Assembly (NCBI RefSeq): GCF_047654805.1
Contig: NZ_JASGIV010000001.1
Span: 868,001 to 932,000 of the forward strand
Source: Pelomonas sp047654805
Lineage (GTDB): Bacteria; Pseudomonadota; Gammaproteobacteria; Burkholderiales; Burkholderiaceae_C
Length of the DNA: 64,000 nucleotides
Direction: 5' to 3'
Positions within the stretch are counted from its first letter, which is position 1. Every line of letters starts with the position of its first letter. The notes under the pieces were generated by a model, which did no database searches, had not been told where the DNA came from, and worked only from the letters and a program-made list of their open reading frames with translations. Positions 7,330 through 14,476 of this stretch are shown piece after piece. The translations under genes and the position numbers were made by a program.

Positions 7330-8367
7330 TCAGGCGGCTGCCGGTTCTGGTCGCAACTTGCCCGGCTCATAGACCGAGTGCCCGCGCGCCAGCGCCCAGG
7401 CCATGCGCGCGAGCTTGTTAGCCAGCGCGCAGGCAACGACGTTGGAGTGACGGCGCGTGAGCAGCGCGTGCACCCAGTCGGCCAGCGGGCTCGGGTGTTT
7501 ATGCATGCACAGCATGAAGACCCGGGCGCACTGCACGAGCAGCCGTCGCATGTTCTTGTCGCCGCGTTTGCTGATGCCCAGCAGCGTGGCCTTGCCGCCG
7601 GTGCTGTACTGGCGCGGCACCAGCCCGAGCGAGGCCGCGAAGTCGCGACTGCTGGCGAACTGATGCCCGTCGCCCATCTTGGCGGCCAGCACGCTGGCGG
7701 TGATGGGCCCCACGCCCGGCAGCGTCATGAGCCGCTGGCCCAGGTCGTCCTCGTGAACTTGCTGGCTCAGTTGCTTCTCGACTTCGGCGATCCGCCCGTC
7801 GAGGTACTTGAAGTGCTCGTGAAGACGCTCCAACACTGACACGAACTGTGGCGGGAGATCCTCATGCTCGGCCAACAGCGCCGGCAGCCGCTTGATAACG
7901 GCGAAGCCGACAGGCAGACCAATGCCGAACTCCAGCAGGAAGCCGTGCATCTGGTTGGCGGTCTTGGTGCGATCGTGAACCAGTGACTCACGCACACGGT
8001 GCAGCATGGACAGCGTCTGCTGTGCCTCGGTCTTGGGGACGACAAAGCGCATGGTGGGCCGCGAGGCGGCCTCGCAGATCGCCTCGGCGTCGATGAAGTC
8101 GTTCTTGTTGCCCTTCACGAACGGACGCACGTACTGGGGCGAGATCAGCTTGACCTCGTGACCCATCGCGATGAACTTGCGCGCCAGGTAGTGCGCGCCG
8201 GCGCAGGCCTCCATCACGGCCGTGCAGGGATGGAACTTGGCGAAGAACTCGACCAACTGCTTGCGGTTGAGCTTCCTGCGGAACACGGCCAGGCCCTTGC
8301 GGTCCTGGCCGTGCAGGTGAAACGAATGCTTGCCCAGGTCGATGCCGACCAGCGTCACAGAGTCCAT
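7330..8367 (-). CDS. IS110/IS1111-family DEDD transposase
   Basis: The product has 345 residues from the ATG at 8367 (MDSVTLVGIDLGKHSF); an upstream in-frame ATG at 8394 is less likely. The RuvC-like DEDD domain has Asp10, Glu53 (AVMEACAGAHYLAR) and Asp90/Asp93 (KNDFIDAEAI). The C-terminal Tnp_20 domain contains LPGVGPITASVLAA, then ASLGLVPRQYSTGGK and GISKRGDKNMRRLLV, with the conserved serine region. The frame is intact, so the enzyme may be active. It is the only transposase gene in the window. Confidence 0.93.
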   Translation of the reverse strand: MDSVTLVGIDLGKHSFHLHGQDRKGLAVFRRKLNRKQLVEFFAKFHPCTAVMEACAGAHYLARKFIAMGHEVKLISPQYVRPFVKGNKNDFIDAEAICEAASRPTMRFVVPKTEAQQTLSMLHRVRESLVHDRTKTANQMHGFLLEFGIGLPVGFAVIKRLPALLAEHEDLPPQFVSVLERLHEHFKYLDGRIAEVEKQLSQQVHEDDLGQRLMTLPGVGPITASVLAAKMGDGHQFASSRDFAASLGLVPRQYSTGGKATLLGISKRGDKNMRRLLVQCARVFMLCMHKHPSPLADWVHALLTRRHSNVVACALANKLARMAWALARGHSVYEPGKLRPEPAAA

Positions 8368-8439
8368 GATGACCTCCGCCACATAGAAGAACACCCCGGC
8401 AACTTATGTCACCGGGGTGTTCGGGGCAAACACGGAGAT

Positions 8440-8451
8440 GGGGGTGACCAT
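8440..8451. repeat. IS right (transposase-proximal) inverted repeat
   Basis: GGGGGTGACCAT pairs with the repeat at 7058-7069. Nine bases separate it from the terminator hairpin of the phasin gene. Confidence 0.85.
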
Positions 8452-8460
8452 CTCATTAAA

Positions 8461-8482
8461 GCCCGGTGCGTGTGCACCGGGC
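8461..8482 (-). terminator. Terminator hairpin of the phasin gene, abutted by the IS
   Basis: GCCCGGTGC-gtgt-GCACCGGGC is a perfect 9-bp stem with a 4-base loop, starting 20 bases after the phasin stop. Read on the minus strand it is followed by TTTAATG, and on the plus strand by TTCTTG. Only a short T-run is left on the minus side before the IS sequence begins, so the insertion may have trimmed the original tract. Confidence 0.75.
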
Positions 8483-8502
8483 TTCTTGAGAGGCTAGGCC
8501 GA

Positions 8503-9051
8503 TCAGGCAGCGCGCTTGCGGCTGGCCGTCTGCGTGGCCTTGACGGCTTGCGAGGTGGCGGCCTGGAAGTTGGACTCGGCCACTTCGACGGCCTGCTTGG
8601 CGGCCTTCTGGACCGACTCGAAGGCGTTGTTGGCAGCAGCGACTGCCGACTTCACCAGGGCAACGGCGTTCTCGGTGCCGGCCGGGGCGTTCTTGGCGGC
8701 GTTGTCGACGACAGCGGTGAACTTCTTCTGTGCGTCGGCGAACTGGGCTTCAGCAGCCTTGGCGACTTCGGCGCCGGTGGCGGAGGCGATGTCGTAGACG
8801 TGGCGGCTGTAGGACGCGGCCTTCTCGGCGGTCGGCTGCAGCAGGGCGGCCTGCAGGGACAGCAGCTCTTGCGCGTCCTTGACGGACAGGGCAGCGGCAG
8901 TGGTGTCGGCGGCTTCGCTCAGCGCGGTCTTGGCGACCTGCAGGTTCAGCTCGACGAGCTTCTCGACGCCTTCGAACGCCTTGTTCGTCAGGCCGAAGAG
9001 GGTTTCGACATTGGCCTTGTGGGCGGCGAGGACTTGTTCAGCGGTCAGCAT
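8503..9051 (-). CDS. phaP: Phasin family protein (PHA granule-associated)
   Basis: The product has 182 residues. MLTAEQVLAAHKANVETLFGL and the following amphipathic helical sequence (AFEGVEKLVELNLQVAKTAL, AEAQFADAQKKFTAV) match the phasin_2 type found in Burkholderiales. The C-terminus is basic and Ala-rich (TASRKRAA). Phasins coat polyhydroxyalkanoate granules and control their number and size. The start at 9051 has an AGGAG sequence about 8 bases upstream. No PHA synthase gene is in the window. Which of several paralogues this is cannot be told. Confidence 0.9.
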   Translation of the reverse strand: MLTAEQVLAAHKANVETLFGLTNKAFEGVEKLVELNLQVAKTALSEAADTTAAALSVKDAQELLSLQAALLQPTAEKAASYSRHVYDIASATGAEVAKAAEAQFADAQKKFTAVVDNAAKNAPAGTENAVALVKSAVAAANNAFESVQKAAKQAVEVAESNFQAATSQAVKATQTASRKRAA

Positions 9052-9094
9052 GGTGTACTCCTGTGGAGGGGGTTGAACCGTTTGCCGTGCTTCT

Positions 9095-9111
9095 TTTGCT
9101 GCACTGCAACA
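9095..9111 (-). promoter_or_regulatory. TTTGCTGCAC-type element, copy 1 (phasin promoter region)
   Basis: The 17 bases read TTTGCTGCACTGCAACA on the plus strand. They lie 44-60 bases upstream of the phasin start codon. A second, oppositely oriented copy is at 9155-9172. TGC/GCA-rich elements near phasin genes are typical PhaR repressor targets; PhaR binding here is inferred. Confidence 0.45.
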
Positions 9112-9154
9112 TGACTCGAATGATAGGGGCCTGGCGCCAGATTGCAAGCACTTT

Positions 9155-9172
9155 TTTGTGCGGTGCAGCAAA
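9155..9172 (+). promoter_or_regulatory. TTTGCTGCAC-type element, copy 2 (inverted)
   Basis: The complement of this site reads TTTGCTGCACCGCACAAA, sharing TTTGCTGCAC and the following GCA with copy 1. It lies about 50 bases upstream of the deacetylase-like gene and 100 bases upstream of phasin, so one regulator could act on both divergent genes. Confidence 0.45.
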
Positions 9173-9222
9173 TTGGGGGTGCCAAAGTGTGTCAAAGCCG
9201 TCACGGCTATCGTGGCGGCCCC

Positions 9223-10152
9223 ATGCTGGCCTTCCATTCCGACGCTCACAGCCTGGCGCTGCCGCCGGGCCACCGTTTCCCGCAGTCCAAATACCGGCTG
9301 CTGCGCGAGCATTTCGAGCGCGAGCCGGGGCGGCTGCGCATGCAGCCGGCACCGGCGGCGACCGTGGACGAGCTGGCGCTGGTGCACACGCCGGGCTATA
9401 TCGACGCGGTGCTCAATGGCAGCCTGAGCACGGCCCAGCAGCGGGAGATCGGATTTCCGTGGAGCCCGTCGATGGCGGAGCGGTCGCGCCGCTCGGTCGG
9501 CGCCAGCATCGCCGCGGCGAGGGCGGCGCTGGCCGAGGGCGTGGCGGCCAACATGGCTGGCGGCACCCACCATGCCTATGCCGACAAGGGCTCGGGCTAC
9601 TGCGTCTTCAACGACGTGGCCGTGGCTGCGCGGCTGATGCAGTCCGAGCGGGCCGCCAGCCATCGTGGCGCGCTGAGCATCCTCGTCATCGACCTGGATG
9701 TGCACCAGGGCAACGGCACGGCCGCCATCTTCCGTGGCGACGACACGGTGTTCACCTTCTCCATGCATGGGGCGCGCAACTTCCCCTTTCGCAAGGAGGC
9801 CAGCGACCTGGATGTGGAACTGCCGGACGGCTGCGGCGACATCGCCTACCTGGCGGCGCTGGACGAGGCGCTGGCCGAGGTCTGGCGGCGCTGCGAGCCG
9901 GGGCTGGCCTTCTACCTGGCCGGTGCCGATCCGCACGAGGGCGACCGTCTGGGGCGGCTGAAGCTGAGCTACACCGGCCTGGCCGAGCGTGACCGCCGCG
10001 TGCTCGGCGCGCTGCGAGAGCGTGGTGTTCCGGTGGCCCTGAGCATGGCCGGAGGCTACGGGCACGACCTGGCCACGACGGTGGCCGTGCAGGTCGCGAC
10101 GCTCACGCTGGCGGCCGAGTCCTGGGCAGGCTGGGCAGACGGGCCGCCATGA
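9223..10152 (+). CDS. Histone-deacetylase-family (zinc amidohydrolase) protein
   Basis: The product has 309 residues from the ATG at 9223 (MLAFHSDAHSLALPPGHRFPQ); the frame extends to 9142, but the extra residues look unrelated to the family. Motifs are AGGTHHAY (His-His pair), VIDLDVHQGNG (zinc-binding Asp/His) and SMAGGYG near the end. These match the bacterial class of the arginase/deacetylase superfamily (AcuC, acetylpolyamine amidohydrolase and HDAC-like). Substrate is unknown: acetylated protein, polyamine or other amide. It is divergent from phasin and starts a run of same-strand genes. Confidence 0.9.
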   Translation: MLAFHSDAHSLALPPGHRFPQSKYRLLREHFEREPGRLRMQPAPAATVDELALVHTPGYIDAVLNGSLSTAQQREIGFPWSPSMAERSRRSVGASIAAARAALAEGVAANMAGGTHHAYADKGSGYCVFNDVAVAARLMQSERAASHRGALSILVIDLDVHQGNGTAAIFRGDDTVFTFSMHGARNFPFRKEASDLDVELPDGCGDIAYLAALDEALAEVWRRCEPGLAFYLAGADPHEGDRLGRLKLSYTGLAERDRRVLGALRERGVPVALSMAGGYGHDLATTVAVQVATLTLAAESWAGWADGPP

Positions 10153-10165
10153 AAGAATCCCCCGC

Positions 10166-10609
10166 ATGACGACGATCCGCCCCCAGCCCGACGGCCGCGA
10201 GGCCTATGCCCGCTTCGTGCCCCTGACCACCCGCTGGATGGACAACGACGTCTATGGCCACCTCAACAACGTCGTCTACTACAGCCTGTTCGACACGGCG
10301 GTGAACAGCCTGCTGATCGAGGCCGGCGCGCTTGACATCCATGGCGGCGAGGTCATCGGGCTGGTCGTCGAGACGCATTGCAACTTCTTCGAGTCGCTGG
10401 CCTTCCCGCAGCGCATCGAGGCCGGCGTGCGGGTGGCCAACCAGGGCCGCTCCAGCGTGCGCTACGAGATCGGCCTGTTCGCCGAGGGCGCGCCGCTGTG
10501 TGCCGCGCGCGGGCACTTCGTGCACGTTTATGTCGGCCGCGACAGCCGCCGCCCCGTGGCCGAACTGCCGGCTGCCTATCTGCAAATCCTGAAGACCCTG
10601 ACGCCATGA
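10166..10609 (+). CDS. Hotdog-fold acyl-CoA thioesterase (4-hydroxybenzoyl-CoA thioesterase-like)
   Basis: The product has 147 residues. The motif RWMDNDVYGHLNNVVYYSLFDTA (about residues 23-45; seen here as DNDVYGHLNN) is the YbgC/FcbC-type hotdog signature, with Asp28 as the likely catalytic acid. It is expected to hydrolyse an acyl-CoA thioester; the acyl group cannot be predicted. It lies 13 bases after the deacetylase-like gene, and its stop overlaps the start of the nitroreductase gene (ATGA), indicating an operon. Confidence 0.88.
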   Translation: MTTIRPQPDGREAYARFVPLTTRWMDNDVYGHLNNVVYYSLFDTAVNSLLIEAGALDIHGGEVIGLVVETHCNFFESLAFPQRIEAGVRVANQGRSSVRYEIGLFAEGAPLCAARGHFVHVYVGRDSRRPVAELPAAYLQILKTLTP

Positions 10610-11319
10610 GCCGCTTCGACATCCCCACGCCCGAGCAGACCGCCGCGGTGGACGCCGCCATCAAGACGCGCCATTCGCTGCGCGCCTTCCTGCCCACGCC
10701 CGTGCCGCGCCAGACGGTGGAGGACATCCTCGAGGTCGCCTCCTGGGCACCCTCGGGCACGAACACCCAGCCCTGGCAGGTGCATGTGCTGACCGGCGCG
10801 GCGCTCCAGCGCGTCGCCGGCCGCATCCAGGCGGCCTACCTCGACCCCGCGCAGAACGCCGAGCACCGGGAGGAGTACGCCTACTACCCGAACGAGTGGC
10901 GCAGCCCCTACATCGACCGTCGCCGCAAGGTGGGCTGGGATCTGTACGGGCTGCTGGGCATCGCCAAGACCGACAAGGCGCGCATGCAGCACCAGCATGG
11001 CCGCAACTTCATCTTTTTCGACGCTCCGGTCGGGCTGCTCTTCACGATCGACCGCGTCATGCAGCAGGGCTCCTGGCTGGACTACGGCATGTTCCTGCAG
11101 AACATCATGGTCGCCGCCCGCGCGCGCGGCCTGCACACCTGCCCGCAGGCGGCGTTCACGCAGTTCCATCGCATCGTCGCCGAGGAGCTGCAGCTGGGCG
11201 AGCAGCAGATGCTGGTCTGTGGCATGTCCATGGGCTTCGCCGATCCGGATGCCGTCGAGAACGGCCTCGTCACCGAGCGGGCGCCGGTGGCCGAGTTCGC
11301 ACGCTTCCTCCAGGACTGA
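10606..11319 (+). CDS. Nitroreductase-family FMN oxidoreductase
   Basis: The product has 237 residues. RHSLRAFLPTPVPRQTVEDILEVASWAPSGTN is the family opening (FMN phosphate-binding Arg/Ser and the APSGTN loop). The middle has YGMFLQNIMVAARARGLHTCPQAA and the end has MLVCGMSMGFAD. Such flavoenzymes reduce nitroaromatics, quinones or related compounds with NAD(P)H. The start ATG overlaps the preceding stop, and the stop overlaps the next start (TGATG), so the gene sits in a coupled operon. Confidence 0.9.
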   Translation: MSRFDIPTPEQTAAVDAAIKTRHSLRAFLPTPVPRQTVEDILEVASWAPSGTNTQPWQVHVLTGAALQRVAGRIQAAYLDPAQNAEHREEYAYYPNEWRSPYIDRRRKVGWDLYGLLGIAKTDKARMQHQHGRNFIFFDAPVGLLFTIDRVMQQGSWLDYGMFLQNIMVAARARGLHTCPQAAFTQFHRIVAEELQLGEQQMLVCGMSMGFADPDAVENGLVTERAPVAEFARFLQD

Positions 11320-12644
11320 TGGCTTTCTCCGGTTCCGAACTCGGCCTGGCCTGGGCCGCCCCTTTCGCAGGTCTGCTGCTGTCCATCGCCGTGCTGCCGC
11401 TGGCCGCGCCGGCGCTCTGGCACCACCACTTCGGCAAGATCGCGGCGGCCTGGACGCTGGCGCTGCTGCTGCCCTTCGGCCTGAGCTTCGGCGCGGCGGC
11501 GACGGGCGGCGTGCTGATGCACACGCTGGTGGAGGAGTACCTGCCCTTCACCATCTTGCTGTGCGCGCTGTACACGACGGCGGGCGGCATCTATATCCGC
11601 GGCAACCTGCGCGGCAGCCCCCGGCTGAATGTCGGGCTGATGGCGCTGGGTGCCCTGCTCGCCAGCTTCATGGGCACCACGGGCGCGTGCATGCTGCTGA
11701 TACGGCCGCTGATACGCGCCAACGACAACCGCCGCCACAACGCCCACGTCGTCATCTTCTTCATCTTCATCGTCGGCAACGTCGGCGGCTCGCTGACACC
11801 GCTGGGGGATCCGCCGCTGTTCCTCGGTTTCTTGCAGGGCGTGAGTTTCTTCTGGACGCTGGGCCATCTGCTGCCTGAGACGCTGTTCCTGCTGGCCGCG
11901 CTGCTGGCGGTGTTCTGGGCCATCGACGCCTGGCTGTTCCGCCACGAGGGCGTCACCCGGCCCGACCCCACGCCCGACACGGCGACGCTGGGCCTGGAGG
12001 GGGCCATCAACCTGGCTCCGCTGGCCGCGGCCGTGGGTCTCGTGCTCATGAGCGGCTACTGGAAGCCCGGCATCGTCTTCGACCTCTGGGGCACGCCGCT
12101 GCCGCTGCAGGCGCTGGTGCGCGACGCGGGCCTGGTCTTGGTGACGGCCGTGTCGCTGTGGATCACTCCGGCCGGCGTGCGCGAGAAGAACCGCTTCAGC
12201 TGGGCGCCCATGCAGGAGGTGGCCAAGCTCTTCATCGCCATCTTCCTGACCATGGTGCCCGTCATGGCCATGCTCAAGGCCGGCCCGGCCGGTGTCTTCG
12301 CGCCTGTGGCCAGCCGCCTCGATTCGCCCTGGGCCTATTTCTGGTTCACAGGCGGGCTGTCCTCGGTGCTGGACAACGCGCCGACCTATCTGGCCTTCTT
12401 CAACCTCGCCGGCGGCGACGCCCAGCGTCTGATGGGCGAGGGGGCCGCGGTCCTGGTCGCCATTTCCGGCGGCGCAGTCTTCATGGGCGCCATGACCTAC
12501 ATCGGGAATGCCCCCAATTTCATGGTCAAGGCCATCGCCGAGGAGCGGGGTGTCAAGATGCCGAGTTTTGGCGGCTATCTGCTGTGGTCCTGCGCGGTGC
12601 TTTTGCCGCTACTTTTCTTGATGGCCTGGATATGGATGCGATGA
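11319..12644 (+). CDS. NhaD/CitMHS-like sodium:proton antiporter or anion transporter
   Basis: The product has 441 residues and about 11-12 membrane segments. Characteristic parts are FMGTTGACMLLIRPLI, GNVGGSLTPLGDPPLFLGFLQGV and, near the end, SSVLDNAPTYLAFFNLAGG and MGAMTYIGNAPNFMVKAIAEE. These paired GNxGG..GDPP and NAPT..GNAPN motifs belong to the ion-transporter superfamily branch related to NhaD and putative citrate transporters. Many of these are annotated as Na+/H+ antiporters; the transported ion is not determined by sequence alone. Both gene ends overlap neighbours. Confidence 0.85.
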   Translation: MAFSGSELGLAWAAPFAGLLLSIAVLPLAAPALWHHHFGKIAAAWTLALLLPFGLSFGAAATGGVLMHTLVEEYLPFTILLCALYTTAGGIYIRGNLRGSPRLNVGLMALGALLASFMGTTGACMLLIRPLIRANDNRRHNAHVVIFFIFIVGNVGGSLTPLGDPPLFLGFLQGVSFFWTLGHLLPETLFLLAALLAVFWAIDAWLFRHEGVTRPDPTPDTATLGLEGAINLAPLAAAVGLVLMSGYWKPGIVFDLWGTPLPLQALVRDAGLVLVTAVSLWITPAGVREKNRFSWAPMQEVAKLFIAIFLTMVPVMAMLKAGPAGVFAPVASRLDSPWAYFWFTGGLSSVLDNAPTYLAFFNLAGGDAQRLMGEGAAVLVAISGGAVFMGAMTYIGNAPNFMVKAIAEERGVKMPSFGGYLLWSCAVLLPLLFLMAWIWMR

Positions 12645-13621
12645 AGCCCAAGATTCTTGTCGCGCGGCGCGCGCCGGCCGAGGTGCTGGACAAGCTCGCC
12701 GCCCATTTCGACGTCGATGCCGTACAGGGTGAGGAGCCGCTGTCTCCCGAGGCCCTGCGCGAGCGCCTGGCGGGCAAGGCCGGCGCCTACATCACCGGCA
12801 CCGAGCGCATCACGGCCGAGCTGCTCGACGCCTGCCCGGACCTGCGCGCCGTCTGCACCATGAGCGTGGGCTACAACCACATCGATGTGGCCGCCTGCAC
12901 GGCGCGCGGCGTGCTTGTCACCAACACGCCCGACGTGCTGACCGAATCCACGGCCGACTTCGGCTTCGCGCTGCTGATGGCCACGGCCCGGCGCATGAGC
13001 GAGGGCGAGCGGCTGCTGCGCGAGGGCCGCTGGAAGAGCTGGGGCTGGGATTTCCTCGCCGGCTCCGAGGTGCATGGCAGCACGCTCGCCATCCTGGGCA
13101 TGGGCCGCATCGGCCAGGCCATCGCGCGCCGCGGCCGCTTCGGCTTCGGCATGAACGTGATCTATCACAACCGCTCGCGCCTGGCCGCCGACGCAGAGGC
13201 CGAGCTGGGCGCACGCTATGTCGCCAAGGACGAGCTGCTGCGCCAGGCCGACCACCTGGTGCTGGTGCTGCCCTATTCAGCCGAGTCCCACCACTGCATC
13301 GCGGCAGCCGAGATCGCGCTGATGAAGCCCACGGCCACGCTGATCAACGTGGCCCGCGGCGGCATCGTCGACGAGGACGCGCTGGCAGCCGCGCTGCGCG
13401 AGCGTCGCATCGCCGCTGCCGGCCTGGATGTCTTCGAGGGCGAGCCGCGGGTGAATCCGGCGCTGCTAACCCTGCCCAACGTCGTGCTGACGCCGCACAT
13501 CGCCAGCGCCACCCTGCCCACCCGCATCGCGATGGCCCAGCTGGCCGCCGACAATCTCGTCGCCGCGCTGACCTCGCGCCCGCCGCCCACGCCGCTGAAC
13601 CCCCAAGTCCTGTCCGCATGA
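12641..13621 (+). CDS. D-isomer-specific 2-hydroxyacid dehydrogenase (glyoxylate/hydroxypyruvate reductase type)
   Basis: The product has 326 residues from MKPKILVARRAP; an in-frame ATG nine bases upstream is possible. The NAD-binding motif is LGMGRIGQAIARR. Catalytic residues are visible as the Arg in NVARGGIVDE, the Glu in VFEGEP and the His in LTPHIASAT. The sequence MSVGYNHIDVAACTARGVLVTNTPDVLTESTADF (cited in part: YNHIDVAAC, TNTPDVLTESTAD) is typical of glyoxylate reductase/D-glycerate dehydrogenase. It probably reduces glyoxylate or hydroxypyruvate. It overlaps the antiporter gene by four bases. Confidence 0.9.
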   Translation: MKPKILVARRAPAEVLDKLAAHFDVDAVQGEEPLSPEALRERLAGKAGAYITGTERITAELLDACPDLRAVCTMSVGYNHIDVAACTARGVLVTNTPDVLTESTADFGFALLMATARRMSEGERLLREGRWKSWGWDFLAGSEVHGSTLAILGMGRIGQAIARRGRFGFGMNVIYHNRSRLAADAEAELGARYVAKDELLRQADHLVLVLPYSAESHHCIAAAEIALMKPTATLINVARGGIVDEDALAAALRERRIAAAGLDVFEGEPRVNPALLTLPNVVLTPHIASATLPTRIAMAQLAADNLVAALTSRPPPTPLNPQVLSA

Positions 13622-14406
13622 AACGCCGCCTGCTGTACCTGCTCCCGCTCTTGCCCGCCATCGCCTTCGGCCAGTCGCTGAAGACCCAGGCGCCACCGCC
13701 GCCCGCACCCGCCGCCGAGGACAAGACGCCACGCGATTCCAACAAGTTCGCAGCCCTGTCCCTGCTGGGCGACAGCGTGCAACTCATCAGCCTGACCCCG
13801 GCGCGCGGCGATACGGTGCAGTCCGGCGAATGGACGTCCACCCCGGCCGGCGGCCTGGACAACGCCGTGCTGCAGGCCCTCAACGAGGCCGTCAAGGCGG
13901 GAGGCAAGGACCGCGAGGCCAAGCTCTACACGTCCACGACGCGCAGCCTGTTCGGTGACCCGGCCAACCTCTTCGTCGACGGCAAGCTCAGCCTGCCCGG
14001 CAAGCTCGGCGAAGCGGTGCGCCAGAGCGGCGCGGCGCGGCTGCTGCTGGTCACGCGCAGCCGCCAGGAGCCGGCGCTGGCTGCGGCGCTGCCGGCGCGC
14101 ATTCTGGCCACGCTGGAAGGCCCCGGCTTCGTGCTGGACCAGCGCCCCAGCGCGCAGATCGGTTTCGACGGCCAGCCGGGCCTGGCCGTGCTGGCGCCCT
14201 ACGTCTCCATCCGCGTGGCGCTGGTGGACCTGAGCGATCTGAAGCTCAAGCGTGAGCAGTCCCTGGCCGTGGCTGGCCGCCTGCCGGTGGCCGCCGACGC
14301 CGCCAACCCCTGGGCCGCGACGACCGCCGAGCAGCGCGTGAAGGCGCTGGAGGCGCTCATCGAGGCCGAGCTGCCCAAGGCCGTTGCCGGCCTGGTGGCG
14401 CCATGA
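13618..14406 (+). CDS. Exported hypothetical protein
   Basis: The product has 262 residues. It starts with a signal peptide (MKRRLLYLLPLLPAIAFGQS; cleavage likely after AFG) and a Pro/Ala-rich linker. The rest is soluble, with alternating strands and helices; no catalytic motif was recognised. It overlaps the dehydrogenase stop by four bases (ATGA), so it is translated with that operon. It may be a periplasmic protein found mainly in Burkholderiales, but no function can be assigned. Confidence 0.75.
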   Translation: MKRRLLYLLPLLPAIAFGQSLKTQAPPPPAPAAEDKTPRDSNKFAALSLLGDSVQLISLTPARGDTVQSGEWTSTPAGGLDNAVLQALNEAVKAGGKDREAKLYTSTTRSLFGDPANLFVDGKLSLPGKLGEAVRQSGAARLLLVTRSRQEPALAAALPARILATLEGPGFVLDQRPSAQIGFDGQPGLAVLAPYVSIRVALVDLSDLKLKREQSLAVAGRLPVAADAANPWAATTAEQRVKALEALIEAELPKAVAGLVAP

Positions 14407-14476
14407 GCCCTGCACGGCCCCCGCAACGGGCTCGCTCCCGCCACGCAGGGCAGCGCGCCGCGCGAGGGGCGCACCA

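Larger units (their letters stand above)
7058..8451 (-). mobile_element. IS110/IS1111-type insertion sequence, about 1.4 kb
   Basis: The element is bounded by perfect 12-bp inverted repeats ATGGTCACCCCC (7058-7069) and GGGGGTGACCAT (8440-8451), enclosing one intact DEDD transposase gene on the minus strand. The short upstream non-coding part is 72 bases (8368-8439), and the long one of 260 bases (7070-7329) lies downstream of the transposase. That asymmetry, together with the repeats, fits the IS1111 subgroup, in which repeats are subterminal, so the true ends may lie a few bases outside the given limits. No target duplication was seen, as expected for this family. Confidence 0.85.

Noticed and set aside
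7048..8460. Target-site duplication flanking the IS
   Set aside because: No direct repeat of flanking bases was found; IS110-family elements usually do not generate one. The similar AATGA/TCATT near both ends lies outside the 12-bp repeats and cannot be assigned.
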